From the NCBI RefSeq assembly GCF_047496725.1, contig NC_132976.1:6742001-6806000 (forward strand): DNA of 64,000 bases, read 5' to 3'. Position numbers and translations under genes: made by a program. The notes beneath the pieces are model-generated. The model was not told the DNA's origin, ran no database searches, and saw only the letters and a program-made list of their open reading frames with translations. Shown here one piece after another: positions 27,240-38,557 of the stretch (position 1 is its first letter; the number at the start of each line of letters is the position of its first letter). The DNA is from Anoplolepis gracilipes. Its lineage: Eukaryota; Arthropoda; Insecta; Hymenoptera; Formicidae.

Positions 27240-27780
27240 AGTAACAAACGCACGGTAGCTTTGCTAACAGGGGCTTTCAGAAAACCGCGTACATAACCGA
27301 AAAGTTGAAAAAAATGATTTGACCGTGCAAGGCCGTTGACAAGGTCGATCGGGTTCGACCTGATATCAACACTCTCGGTATTTCTCTGTTGATCGACAGA
27401 TACGACAGCCGGAGGGTCGCTGGCCAGTTAGTGGACGACCGCAATGTAATCATTTGTGGTGCTGGAATGGATGCGACCGCCCCTTTCCATCACTACCGTT
27501 CCGTCCCCCGTCAACCCACTTCACCTCCTGACAAATCCTCCCTCCGGCTCGACTATCCGAGCCGGCTGTTAATAGGGATTGAGATCCTCTCGTAGGGGTT
27601 GGCTTGCTCACCCGAAACGCATGTGACCGTTTGCACTAAGAGCTGATACGGTCGCCACGGAAGCTGCAATTGCAATTATGCGTCGAGAAATTGCGGCAGG
27701 TCGGTCACATAAATCATTGTGATTAGGTAGACGTACATCGCGCGATAGGACTTTGATTAGCTTTTTGCACGATCTTGCCA
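27240..27780. promoter_or_regulatory. GC island, candidate enhancer
   Basis: A sharply GC-richer block. It includes a small perfect hairpin GGTCGA-TCGGGT-TCGACC (27343-27360) that briefly resembles a tRNA T-arm but lacks the other arms. A 68-codon + strand frame (27389-27595) has no support. Confidence 0.22.
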
Positions 27781-27996
27781 TTTATGTATTGCCATATTAA
27801 ATGTATCTTAATAATTAAAATTGTGATCTTTCTAGGATCACATTACATTTTTTTACAGATCCAACAAACTTTTGTGCTAAGTAAATATTGAATGTCTGTT
27901 CATTTAGGATATCTTTTATGTAGAAATATTCTCATTTTTAATTTGTTTAAATATTAAATGTTCTTTGTAATATTTCTATTGCAAACAACAGCATAA

Positions 27997-28223
27997 AATA
28001 TTATAAAAGATATTTGGCATAAGAACAGTTACAATGAGTGGACAAATTATTTATTAGAACTTCTTCTTTTTGATCATTTTGATCTGATTGAAACGTTCGC
28101 CCGATTATATTATTATCATTATAAACACTTGCGATTTTACTTTCTAATATATGTTATGGGTTCTAATGAATAATTTGTAATTGTTCTTGTGCCAAATATC
28201 TTTTATTGTATTATTATAATATT
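27997..28223. mobile_element. Inverted-repeat MITE-like element, about 64-bp arms
   Basis: The left arm (27997-28060) and right arm (28160-28223) are imperfect reverse complements. They share the core ATAAAAGATATTTGGCA, then AAGAACA-TTACAA, and an inner ATTAGAAC end, with a few mismatches and small indels. The 99-base loop is unrelated AT-rich sequence. No coding capacity and no unambiguous target-site duplication are seen. A folded transcript would give a long hairpin. Confidence 0.6.
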
Positions 28224-30339
28224 AAGAGCCCTTATTTTATTAATTAGCATAAATTTGTATTTGTAGTTGATTAACATTATTAATACAATATTAAGTAGAT
28301 TTACTTCTCACATCGTCTTTGTACGAGATATTTAATGCAGATAATGAGAAAGACATTAAAGATGCATTATTCATACAATTTACTTAAAGATTAGGCTCTT
28401 GCCCGAAGTCTGATATGTTTGATGTCTACTCAGAATTGATATCCTCATCAGGAACGGTGCGATTGCAATTGTGTATCGAGGAAGCGTAATTGCTCGCGAC
28501 AATAGACTCTACTGGTGACAATGTTATTGCATCGTGACACGAATATGAGAAGCTAGATGCATTATTACTGAGCATAATATTATCAATGCTAATTTAATGA
28601 TCCTAGTAATCCAATAATCTGCATTGAAGATAATATTTATTTAAGCAAACATCTAAACAAACCAAGATAAAACGAATTCATCTATTAACGTGATTAAATA
28701 TTAAATTGTATATTGAAAACATTTTCATATTGAGCTTATCTATAATAAATTATAAAATTTGTAAAACTTTCTTTTTTTCTTGCTTTTTGTTGAATAACAT
28801 AAGATAATAATTTTATCCAAATTTAACAGATCGATAATTGAATATCAATATTAAACTGAATGGCAATTATTAATTATATGATAGAATCAATCTGCGACTA
28901 ATTTCCACAATCGTTAACGAAAATTACCATACTGACCTAGTTTTCAATAATAATGCAATAAAGAGATTATGCGAAAATTGTAATTGGGATAATGTCGGAA
29001 ATTGAATCACAATATTCTACATTTTCGTTTATGCATATACGCTTGTTTCGAATTAATGCAAAAGCGTTTCAGTACAAATACAACGCTAATAAATCAACGT
29101 GAATATTTATCGACTTCTTGATTTTACCATAAATTGTCATTTAATTGTATATTTTTTTTTAAACTAGATTTTCAGTTTTTATAGTAATTTTTGCACATTA
29201 GTTCTTATCATGTTTTAATTTAATATTTTCAAAAATCAGTTTTTTTTTTACATTTTGACATTGATGTTTTGTCTTGTTTATCTCTTGTTATATTAGAAAT
29301 CAGACGTTAATTAGAAAGATGGATTAATGCGCAATTAATTATGATTATGCTATTACTTTAAAGATATCATAGATCATATGTTATTATATTGCAATTGTAG
29401 CAATTATAGCAAATTGCCAACGATAATCTACTGTGGTTTATTTCATATGAAAAGTCTATCAGAGTGTAGTTTCGTATAATACGCTATTTTTAATTACATT
29501 TTTTACATACATTTACAAATCTTTTAAATTTGTTACATTCTTTAGCTCAACTGAAAACTTATATTTTGCTTAATGATATAATCATAAAATTGAATTATTA
29601 TGTTTTTCATGAACAATCTGGCGATCTTATTTAAGAGCCATCACAAGGTTGTCTAGAACTGTTGTCTGTATTTCTTGGAGAAAACAAAGGTGAAAGTTTT
29701 ATCAGAGAATCTCGTCTCATTTGTAATGGAGAAAAATACATAATGCCGAGCTCGCGTTTTTTTTTAACTATTTCAATAATTTTCCGATTTACATCTCACG
29801 GCGGATTCAAGTATCAATGTCAAATAGCAACAGTTATATTCTGAAATGCTTCATAATATATGAATCTATTTTTGGAGAAATATACAACATATATTTGTGG
29901 AAAAATGTGAGTCACATGATTATTTTATGAATGTTGTCATTGCAAAGACTTCACTGATAAATTGCTCTACAAAAAAAACCGATTACAGTTTTTATCCGAT
30001 ATTCATGTTGTCATTCTTGCTATGATTCATTGAATTATATTGATTAATTTTTATTGGCTCTGTTAAACAAAATTTATAATTAAACTTTTAAATTATAATT
30101 TAAACAAAAGAAAAGATATAAGTAAAATAGAAATGCATAAAACACTTTTATCACACTAACGCGATTAGTGTATTTATGGAAGGCGATATTAATTAAATAT
30201 ATAATAATTATTAATTTACATATTGTATTTGACTTTATTATATATTATTATTTTAAAGAATTTAAAATTTATTTTTTTCCTCTCTTACGGATATTACTCA
30301 TACTTTAAATTTCTGTGAATTTCACGTTACGAGCTTCAA
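28224..30339. other. AT-rich intronic stretch, nothing supported
   Basis: Uniformly AT-rich. The short frame at 29662-29844 is not supported by splice sites or homology. Confidence 0.55.
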
Positions 30340-30834
30340 ATAATTTTTGTGTAAAATCGCATTTTCTGCCGTCATAGTTCTTGGATTTCAAGTAGTTAGA
30401 CGAGATTCTCTTTTTCGCGCAATAGATTTTCTGCGCATAAAATTCTCTAAAGTACTTCCAGACGCTTTTCGTTTAATTTCTATTCTCGCACGTCCGCAAC
30501 TTTGGTCTGCCGTCGATTGTTTCATCGATCAATCGCTTTGGGTTGGAAATTTTTAGGTGACGAGAGCCGGCTAAATTGAGCGGGCGCACGATGGCGATGA
30601 TACCGAAATCAGGATTTCTCAAGCGCGAAATAGACACTAATTGAAACGTCTGGGCATTAAGTAGAAACCATCCCTCCGTGTCGACTTGCAGAGTGCTAGA
30701 AGCGTACAACATCGTGAAAGGTGTAAAACGACATTACATTGCCGGGCAATTATCCTGTAATAATATAACTTTATTAAACGGGCCAAGAGAGGAGGAACAA
30801 GAAATTCCAGAATTATAATGTAATATCTACTTAC
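30340..30834. promoter_or_regulatory. GC-richer block with overlapping frames
   Basis: Open frames run on both strands (30347-30556 plus, 30473-30712 minus) in a moderately GC-rich block. Neither is recognisable. It is either an intronic regulatory element or unrecognised antisense exons linked to 30835-30902. Confidence 0.2.
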
Positions 30835-30902
30835 TGCGAAGTCGACGCTAACGGCAGCTAAATCATATTTTAGTCTGTTCATTAGGTATTTAAGGAAAGC
30901 AT
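30835..30902 (-). CDS. Candidate 68-nt internal exon of a nested antisense gene
   Basis: On the minus strand a good acceptor (TCGTCGTTTTTCAG) is followed by 68 bases and a strong donor (TTCGCA|GTAAGTAG). One frame through it is fully open and reads AFLKYLMNRLKYDLAAVSVD-like helix (entering phase 1, leaving phase 0). The size and two-sided splice signals fit a real exon. Further minus-strand open frames lie downstream (30473-30712), but no phase-compatible acceptor links them cleanly. No family is recognised; chance co-occurrence is possible. Confidence 0.2.
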
Positions 30903-33799
30903 CTGAAAAACGACGATTCAAGATAAATATTTGTTTTTGCGCTAAGAGATAAAGATAATATATCTTGTCTGAAATAATTTTGCAAGATATATATTTATAT
31001 TTGATGGATTAAAACTTTTGTTATTACGATTTTACACGCGAGTTTAAATATATTACAATAACGATTTTGTTTTGTAAATAATTGACAAGTGGTTTTCTCG
31101 CGAATTGTCCAGCAGTAATTAAAAGCTTGTTATTTACCCAGGCTCTCTGCATAGCTATTAACGAATATTGGATCAAATCCACAGTGTTGATTTTCGACCG
31201 TAACTCGGTCCGGTGTAATCATTTTCGTGCTTTAATCGCGACGGAATACGGTATGCGCTATGATAGTTATTTTCTGCGCGACACTATGCTACGCCAGCCC
31301 AATATCGGTTGCTATCCAGAAGATTTCCATGTTTTGTAGATTGCATCACGAGGAGATAAGGCACGTGGACACTAATCGGCGATCCGCGGATTAATTAAAA
31401 AAATGAGCAATATTACATTAATTGTAAGTAAAAAATTGTTTAGATTAAAGAACTTGGTTCGTTATACGTATAATATTAAAATGAAAAAATAATTACGTGC
31501 ACGTTCATATCATTAACGAATTAGTACGGAATATGAAATATTGTGATTTTCTCTGTTACTCTAAACACTCGCAATGCAATTGTCACAATAAAACAATATA
31601 CCATGTACAACAATTTAAGGTAGTTATTTCGTGCGAAATACTTCTTTATATTTTAGTAAAAGATTGCGCTGATAACAATAAATGTCGTGATTTAGAGAAA
31701 AAAAAAAGTGACGCGAATAATTGATCGCGGCACGAATAATTGATCATGAGTAATTTAATTTCAATTAACGAGGGCAGCGCGGACGTCTTGCGATATTCTC
31801 CTGCGCGAGTTTAATTACTTCTCGAACGCGTGGCTACATGTTAATTAAAGTACTTTTTAGCTGGTGCAAGAACGGAATCGACCGAGGCCCCCCCTTTAAT
31901 CCTGTTACACCGGGTCGGGTGAGTGAGCGCGCTTCTATTTTTTACTCGACGGGTGTGCGAGACTTCGCGACGATAAGGCGGATACGATGCGGTAATTAAT
32001 TAAGTGTACGGCAACCTTGTACGAAAATGCTGCAGTGGCTTCAAAAGCGTTCGTTATTGCATAGCGAATTCGCGGAAAAGAAAGCGATGCGATGATGAAC
32101 GAGTCGCCACAACACGAAGAGCGTTTTCACGCGGACACTTTGTTCGTCGTTACTGTCGAAATGTCGTCTATATACATACATTCATACATCTTGTTTAATA
32201 CGAGATGTTTAATGCGAGATATACGAGCGCTGTGGATTATGTACAATATATTAAAACCGCCGGAAAAAAAAAAATTTGCGAATACGATGAAAATTGTGAT
32301 TGACGCAACAGCAGATTTTATGAGATTACAAAGTGAGTGGCATCTATTTTTATATACCCATTATATTCCTGTTCGCATGTCATGTCCATCTCTTCTGTGT
32401 ATATACACATTTTTCACGATGATGTAAATTTTTAGCGACTCTTACGATTTTTGGAATACGCGTTATTGTGATGGTATTCAAGATTATGCCGTGTTAGTCG
32501 TTTATTTTTAGTCAAAAATGTCTAAAAGATGAAACAGAATTATAACATAATATATAAAGAAAAACATGTGTGTGAAAGAAATTTATAAATTTACCAACAA
32601 TAAGATATGTACAATTATTGTGTTACAACACATTGTATATTATATGAATATAATACTATATACTATATGACTATAACAAAGGATATTGTATCATTTCTTT
32701 TATAATTATCTTCAACAGAAGAAAATTATGATTATTAGATATTTTTTTCGAATAACCTTCGAATAATCTTTCATTGAAGATATAAAAATATTGTAATCAA
32801 TAAACGCACGTTTAAATTCAGATTTACCATGATTGCATAGTGATTGATACTATTAATCACAATGCTATTATGCAATTAAATTATATTCATGATATATTGC
32901 ATTATACTAAACTGCAATCAATATATAATTATGTTACATATCATTCATGTTAATAATATAACCGTGTTCTGCATTCACGTTAACAATCACATTTAATGTG
33001 ACAGTGGCTTCTTCACATTAGCTAACAATAAGTTGTTTACACTATGTTATTATGTTTGATATTAATTGAAATAATTCCCTAATTTACGTAATATTTGAAA
33101 ATAATATAAAATTCTCCTAACATTTCTTGTACATATGTCATATTCTTTAAGTATCACTGAAATGCTAGAAGTTTGCTTTATTTAATGCATAATTAAGTCA
33201 ATTTTCAACTTTAAATATGTAAGTACATATTATTCTCACGGCATAATTAACTGCGCAGAGTTAATATCAACTTCGTGATTCGTACTTATATTATTCTGTG
33301 AAATTCGAGGCTCGGAGTTGAACAAGACATAAACGTCACTATCATTTTATAGACCACGATGTACGTTCGTTAATAATCGTTCTAAAATTATGTTGGACAA
33401 ACGATCCAACTTCGAAGTTTCTTCGAAGAGTCCGTCGTAATCTCATGCGGGTATTCTCATGGACCTTGACGGTTTATCTCGTTCGAGCTAATTACGAATT
33501 CTGACGAGTCATACGAATATATATGTAATAATAGAGCAGGTACTTCAATCTCTCTATGTACAGAGTGCATCGAGAAATGCAATGTCGAGAATTCAAGATT
33601 GATTTATGATAGAATATTCGAGCAGTTTGCTGTTAAAATTTACGTAGCCATCACAATATTGATTAAAACTGCTATTACAAGCGTCTCTTTTTTTCCCTTT
33701 TTTTAAACATTTTTATTGATTTTAAGCTTTTAGCATCTTAGATTGAGGCTGTCGGAAATTAAATAATAGTCTAGAATGTTTACGTATTTTAAGCCGCCA
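30903..33799. other. Intron with GC islands at 31.1-31.4 and 31.7-32.2 kb
   Basis: The two islands are candidate regulatory blocks. A 111-codon + strand frame (32092-32427) contains a donor-like ACAAA|GTGAGT at 32331 but no homology. From 32500 to 33800 the sequence is AT-rich with short snapbacks (for example around 32838-32860) and nothing else supported. Confidence 0.4.
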
Positions 33800-34460
33800 C
33801 TGTGTGTGCCTTTAATTCAAACGCTATTCATGTCTTGACACTGTACGAACGTCGTTCTTCTGAATATGTCCGATAGCCGCCGCGTTATTCAGAGAATGTG
33901 TGCAACTTCTGTTGCACCCCGTGTATCTCAGCTTTGTCGTGCTTACAAGCCGTCGAGAAGTAGCGTTGCTAAGTGGCCATGATAAATATTCATGCCTGCG
34001 GGTCATGTCTCACCAGAACACGTCCATCTTTCTCTTCCTGTGTACCTTCATGGCACGTTGACTTACCGCCGCAGGATAGAGGAGACACAGCGAGAAAGAG
34101 AGAGAGAGAGAGAGAGAGTGAGAGAGGGGCGGGGGAGGAGGGGACAGGGTATACTTGAGAAATGAACGGTCCCGCTGCCGGTTATGGCGCGTCCGGACGA
34201 TAACGACGACGATGATGATGCTGACGCTCCGTAGAACTGTCCGGAACAAACACGTCCTCGATTTCGCATATGAATACATATATTGCATACGCGCATGCAT
34301 GCGTTCAACATCGTTTGCGGAATGTGCCGGTTATGTATACATTGCGGTTCGTGACGTTTTCTCAAGCGCAAGAAAATATATAAACGATTCATTCACTCAG
34401 GTGGAAACAGCGAGAATCGGTAGCGGATATATATATATATATATATTCACGGACGAATGA
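33800..34460. promoter_or_regulatory. GC island with GA tract and an antisense donor
   Basis: A GC-rich block around a GA microsatellite (about 34096-34117) that continues into a G-rich purine run (34118-34143). On the minus strand a strong donor GGCG|GTAAGTCAAC lies at about 34067. It ends a 109-codon low-complexity Ser-rich frame (34063-34392) and would suit a 5' exon of an antisense transcript. GA-rich DNA is typical of GAGA-factor-bound promoters. A (TA) run lies at 34428-34446. Confidence 0.25.
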
Positions 34461-35256
34461 ATAAGCCTTTCTTTTGCTTTCTTTGAATTCTCCAGGTAGG
34501 ATTCTTGTCTCTCGTCTGTGTCATCAGTCACAATTTACTGTTTGATAGTTTGTTTGAGGTAAACGTTAAGACAGCGTACTGAAATAAGTAGTGTTGACAA
34601 GAAAAATGGAGACATTGCCAGCAAATGGCGAATTTTGCGACATATTTAGAAAGAACAACAAAAAGTTTGCACAAGTTTTTAAAAGAGAAAACTCAGTTCT
34701 TCAAAGTTTTATCCGATATCCTTCTTAATGAGACAAAAATGTACAGGATAATTATTTTTCAGACATGCTTCTAAAAAAAAATTATAAATTTTCGTTTCTT
34801 GTCATATTTGAATCATATTATAATTAAATTATGTCTGTTTGTTAATAAGCAGCTGACTTTTCTAATGGGAAGAAATGATATTTCACGAAGAATGCATAAC
34901 ACTGTAACACGGTGTTATCGTATATGCCAGAATATCTGGTGCATTCGGCGGTACAGTATATTCTATAATTTACAGAACAGCCTTTTAGTGACGCTAATTG
35001 GCGGTCCAATTCCATACCGATCGACTCTGTGCATAAAATACGACGAAAATTCCGCTTATCTACCGAACGAAATCTATTTTACATTGATCTCGTTATTGAG
35101 CTGAATAAATCAAAACCATAAATGTATATATATCGTCGAGACGCTATAGTCTACGTGCATTTTATCGTACTATGTTTTACCATCACATACCTAAATTTAT
35201 ATTTATTTTTCTCATCTTATTCTCTCTTAATTAAAGTACGTGCAATACAAGCACGT

Positions 35257-35310
<54 letters not shown>

Positions 35311-35999
35311 TGTATAATATTTGTAAAAGTCTAATTAATTAATAATATTTTTAATAATAATATTATTAGTATTGAAAATTTATTACATTCTTTAGAAAAT
35401 ACAAATATAAACATATTTTAATATTTTATATTTAGGAGTTATTTTATTTAAATGATCATGTATATGTAAAACTACATAGAAAAACAATAAGTATTTATTA
35501 TTATTATTATTTTATATTATATTACATATTGTTAGATAACAAAAATAGAAACGTGCAATGCTTCTCAACTCATAAATCAACTCGTACAAATCATGTTACA
35601 TACATCGGCATGATTTATCGTTTTCATTGTGTACAAGGATCAACAAATATAAATCGTCATATCACCAAATAGATTGTCATGTTATATTATTAGTTGAAAT
35701 TGCTTAATAACATATTTCTATTAAAACATTAAGTTTTTACTTAAATTAAAGGCTATTAAGAGATATACAAACTCTAGCTAAAATTTATTATATAATATAA
35801 TATAAATTAATTATAAATTAAGATATATAAATTTTTTATTATATACATTTATATTATTTTCTTTTTAAATCAATTTTGAATAATTTTTAAATATTGAATA
35901 TATATTTTTAAAACTATAGCTTGCATGACGAAAAAATTAGTTTAATTTATAATTACAAAATATGCTGTTAAATTATTCTTCAATATTGATGGAGTACTT
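34461..35999. other. AT-rich intronic stretch, nothing coding supported
   Basis: AT-rich apart from the hairpin and microsatellite listed separately. A 101-codon + strand frame at 34799-35104 has no splice or homology support. Confidence 0.5.
35236..35309. repeat. Perfect 8-bp hairpin abutting an (AT)25 microsatellite
   Basis: GTACGTGC and GCACGTAC (35236-35243 and 35251-35258) form a perfect stem with a 7-base loop. An uninterrupted AT repeat follows directly (about 35260-35309). Confidence 0.9.
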
Positions 36000-37480
36000 T
36001 ATATATTCTATTAACGCAGTTAGCGAACAGTTTGTCGGTTACGTTAACTGGTGGTTTAATAACAATCGATCCATCAGTCGGAATGGTTCCAGGGGGAGAG
36101 TAGCGACGGATTTGGGAGAGGATAGTGGTACATAGCAAGCGAAAAGGCATATTTGATGCGCATTCACAGAATCTACGTTCGCGAATGTAACACACACAGT
36201 AGTTTGCGTGTAGCAAACTAACCAACCCTCTACGAGCAATGCCACACACAAACATATCGTACGCGCGTGTACGCATACAGTCTCGTGATGGCCGATATTG
36301 TCAGCTTTTATCTCAGTTCAGAGACTGAATTGAATTTTGCACGTTCCAGGCAGAACGTGCGCATTTTAAGCACTATTTATTCTGCGCAACGGTACACGGT
36401 AATACGATCAGAGCCTATTACAGTACAGATTTTCATTTATTTACAAGTTGCTCAACTGAAAAATAGTTCGATAGCTATTAACCTGTGCGGTGAAAATCAT
36501 TTTCACGAAGCCCGAATTGAGTAAATACGGGCTCGTTCTGTTGGACTCTCCAAAAGGATTTATATTGATATTCCTTTTCGTCACCCTTAGATAATTATGT
36601 AGAAGTTTCTCCCTTTTCTGCGATTATGGCTTTGTCAACAAATTAACGAACTCGTTTCTCGATTCCCACCGAAGACATTTCATTGAATCTTCTGTCGTTG
36701 ATTCAATAAGGGGCGCGTAGGGTGAACGCCCTTCTTCGCAATGTACGTGATTCCTTCAAGGCCTCGACACCATTTGTCTTCGGAAAATGGAGTCTCGTAA
36801 CGGAATATAACCGTAGATTGCCACGATAGTGGAACTGAGTCACATCTCGGCGACGCATTACGAATCATCTATAGAAATCATTTTTACTGAATTTGAAAAA
36901 GAAAAAGAAACAAAAGGAGAATTACTCGTCAATCAATATATAAAAATATTCCTCACAGTAGGAGAATTCCCAAGAGAGATAGTACGTCTTTTTAGTATTA
37001 CGTCATAATCCCTTGAGTTAACATGTGTAATCGATTAATTCAGATGACGTTTGGTTTGTCGAAATTATATAAAGAGCCATAAGCTCTCTGCTACATTTTA
37101 GACGACACAAGCTGATAGATAGTCCTTAGGCTGGTAATGCGATACGCGACTCCATTAGCGTACTTAATGCATCAGATGTATCGCAGTTCGCACAAATGTG
37201 CCTTCAGCCAAATTCATTTGCCGTTTGACGAGCCGTGCTTTGCGTCCTGTGCACCGATGCATGTGCGATGCAGCGTAGAGACTCGTCGAACAAGGGGCAT
37301 CTCCGATCGTTGATCCGAGGATCGTTGCCGCGGAACATCAATAGGGCGTTAATTCATCGAATGCACCCGCCGTGCATTACGTCATGTATAACATCGACGT
37401 ACCGTGACGATTTCACGAGAAGCAAGAACAACGCTTCGTTGCTGCCGCGGAAATTCATCCGTTAATTACATCCATCATGA
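36000..37480. promoter_or_regulatory. Run of GC islands with a TATA-like element
   Basis: GC-richer blocks lie at 36000-36540, 36640-36880 and 37090-37470. TATATAAAG (37066-37074) precedes the last block. The first block carries divergent overlapping open frames (35980-36276 minus and 36267-36524 plus) and a 7-bp hairpin (36193-36211). No product is recognised. Confidence 0.22.
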
Positions 37481-38116
37481 TTTAAAACTCGATTCTCTCC
37501 TTCTCTCCTTCTCTTTCTCACTCTAAGAAAGAATTTGTTGTAGACATTTCTTTATTTTGCGTTTACCTTAGTCCTATGATGCCGTTGTAAAGTGAACCAT
37601 TGCAACGTGCTTCTACTTTTCGTCAAGCACAAATGAAAGAACGATAGTGAACGTAAATGAAATTTATTATTATCTTAAATAACTTTGGGTAGATAATATT
37701 GTTAGAAGAAAGATATGCGATTTCGTAAAAAGTTTATAGTTCAAAACGATTTAATCTCGTTATTTGTAAATTATACATTTTTAGAAATTCTTTTTTAGTC
37801 TTTTAATGGGTCGATACAGAAATCATCACAGGAATATTTCTAGAAAATTGTATATGAATTAAGCAATCAAAAATTATACATGTATTATATGAAGCGGAAA
37901 GCTCAGAAAAATGCTTCTTATTTTACACGATTGTAGTAACAGTTTATTATTTGCTATAGAAGTGATAACGCCATTGTATTAACACGACGAATGCTGTATG
38001 GAGAACAATTAATCGAAATTTGTTATCATTTTTCTCACGGTAATTTTCTCGTGATACGCCGTTTTACAGTTGATAGTTTCGTGATATTCTCGCGTATTAA
38101 ATCGATTCGTTACCAC
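37481..38116. other. Intronic stretch, nothing supported
   Basis: AT-rich apart from a short TCTCCTTCTC run near 37495-37520. Confidence 0.5.
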
Positions 38117-38557
38117 TCATGGCGGTTTAAAAGCTCGGATACGTTCAGGATACGGTACGTCAGAGAGTTGTAAAATCGGACCTGTACATGTCGGCACGCA
38201 TCCACGAGCACGCTGGTAATCCGGAAGAGTGACATCGGAAAACGTGATGTCCCAAGTCTCTGCATATGCGGATGTTCCAATTCCGTGTTCAACAACATGC
38301 GTACATCGATCCACACTATGTTTTCACAGCTCGTTTACGGCGCATTCACGATTATGCATTCCTAATGCAATCGGTGGCATGTTTTCATCGTCACGAATTT
38401 TCAGTTTGAATAGCCGTGCAAGCTTTATTACTGTTTCAAGCGGAACCGCGTCGTTAAACTCGCGACGAAGAGTAGTTAAATCGTCGAGCGATTTTCCTGA
38501 AGAAGACTGTAAACACGTGTATGTTTCGCGCGAAATAGTATTATGTGTTTCGCGCAT
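38117..38557 (-). pseudogene. Interrupted antisense reading frame, possibly a decayed gene
   Basis: One minus-strand frame runs from an ATG at 38557 (preceded by an in-frame stop) for 77 codons, meets a TGA at 38324-38326, then stays open in the same frame for about 68 codons to a second TGA at 38117. The frame reads on for about 38 further codons. Both halves look coding-like: SLDDLTTLRREFNDAV before the break, and DVTLPDYQRARG and SDVPYPERIRAF after it. This fits a decayed gene or a captured foreign gene with stop mutations. A 79-base GTAAAC...GCAG intron that removes the TGA is conceivable and would switch to another open frame (38110 onward). No family is recognised, and open frames also exist on the + strand, so chance is not excluded. 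Confidence 0.25.

Noticed and set aside
27343..27365. tRNA-like T-arm (GGGTTCGACC context)
   Set aside because: No matching acceptor stem, D-arm or anticodon arm can be built in the expected upstream 60 bases.
31357..31370. TAAGGCACG, the seed of miR-124
   Set aside because: The match stops after nine bases and no hairpin surrounds it.
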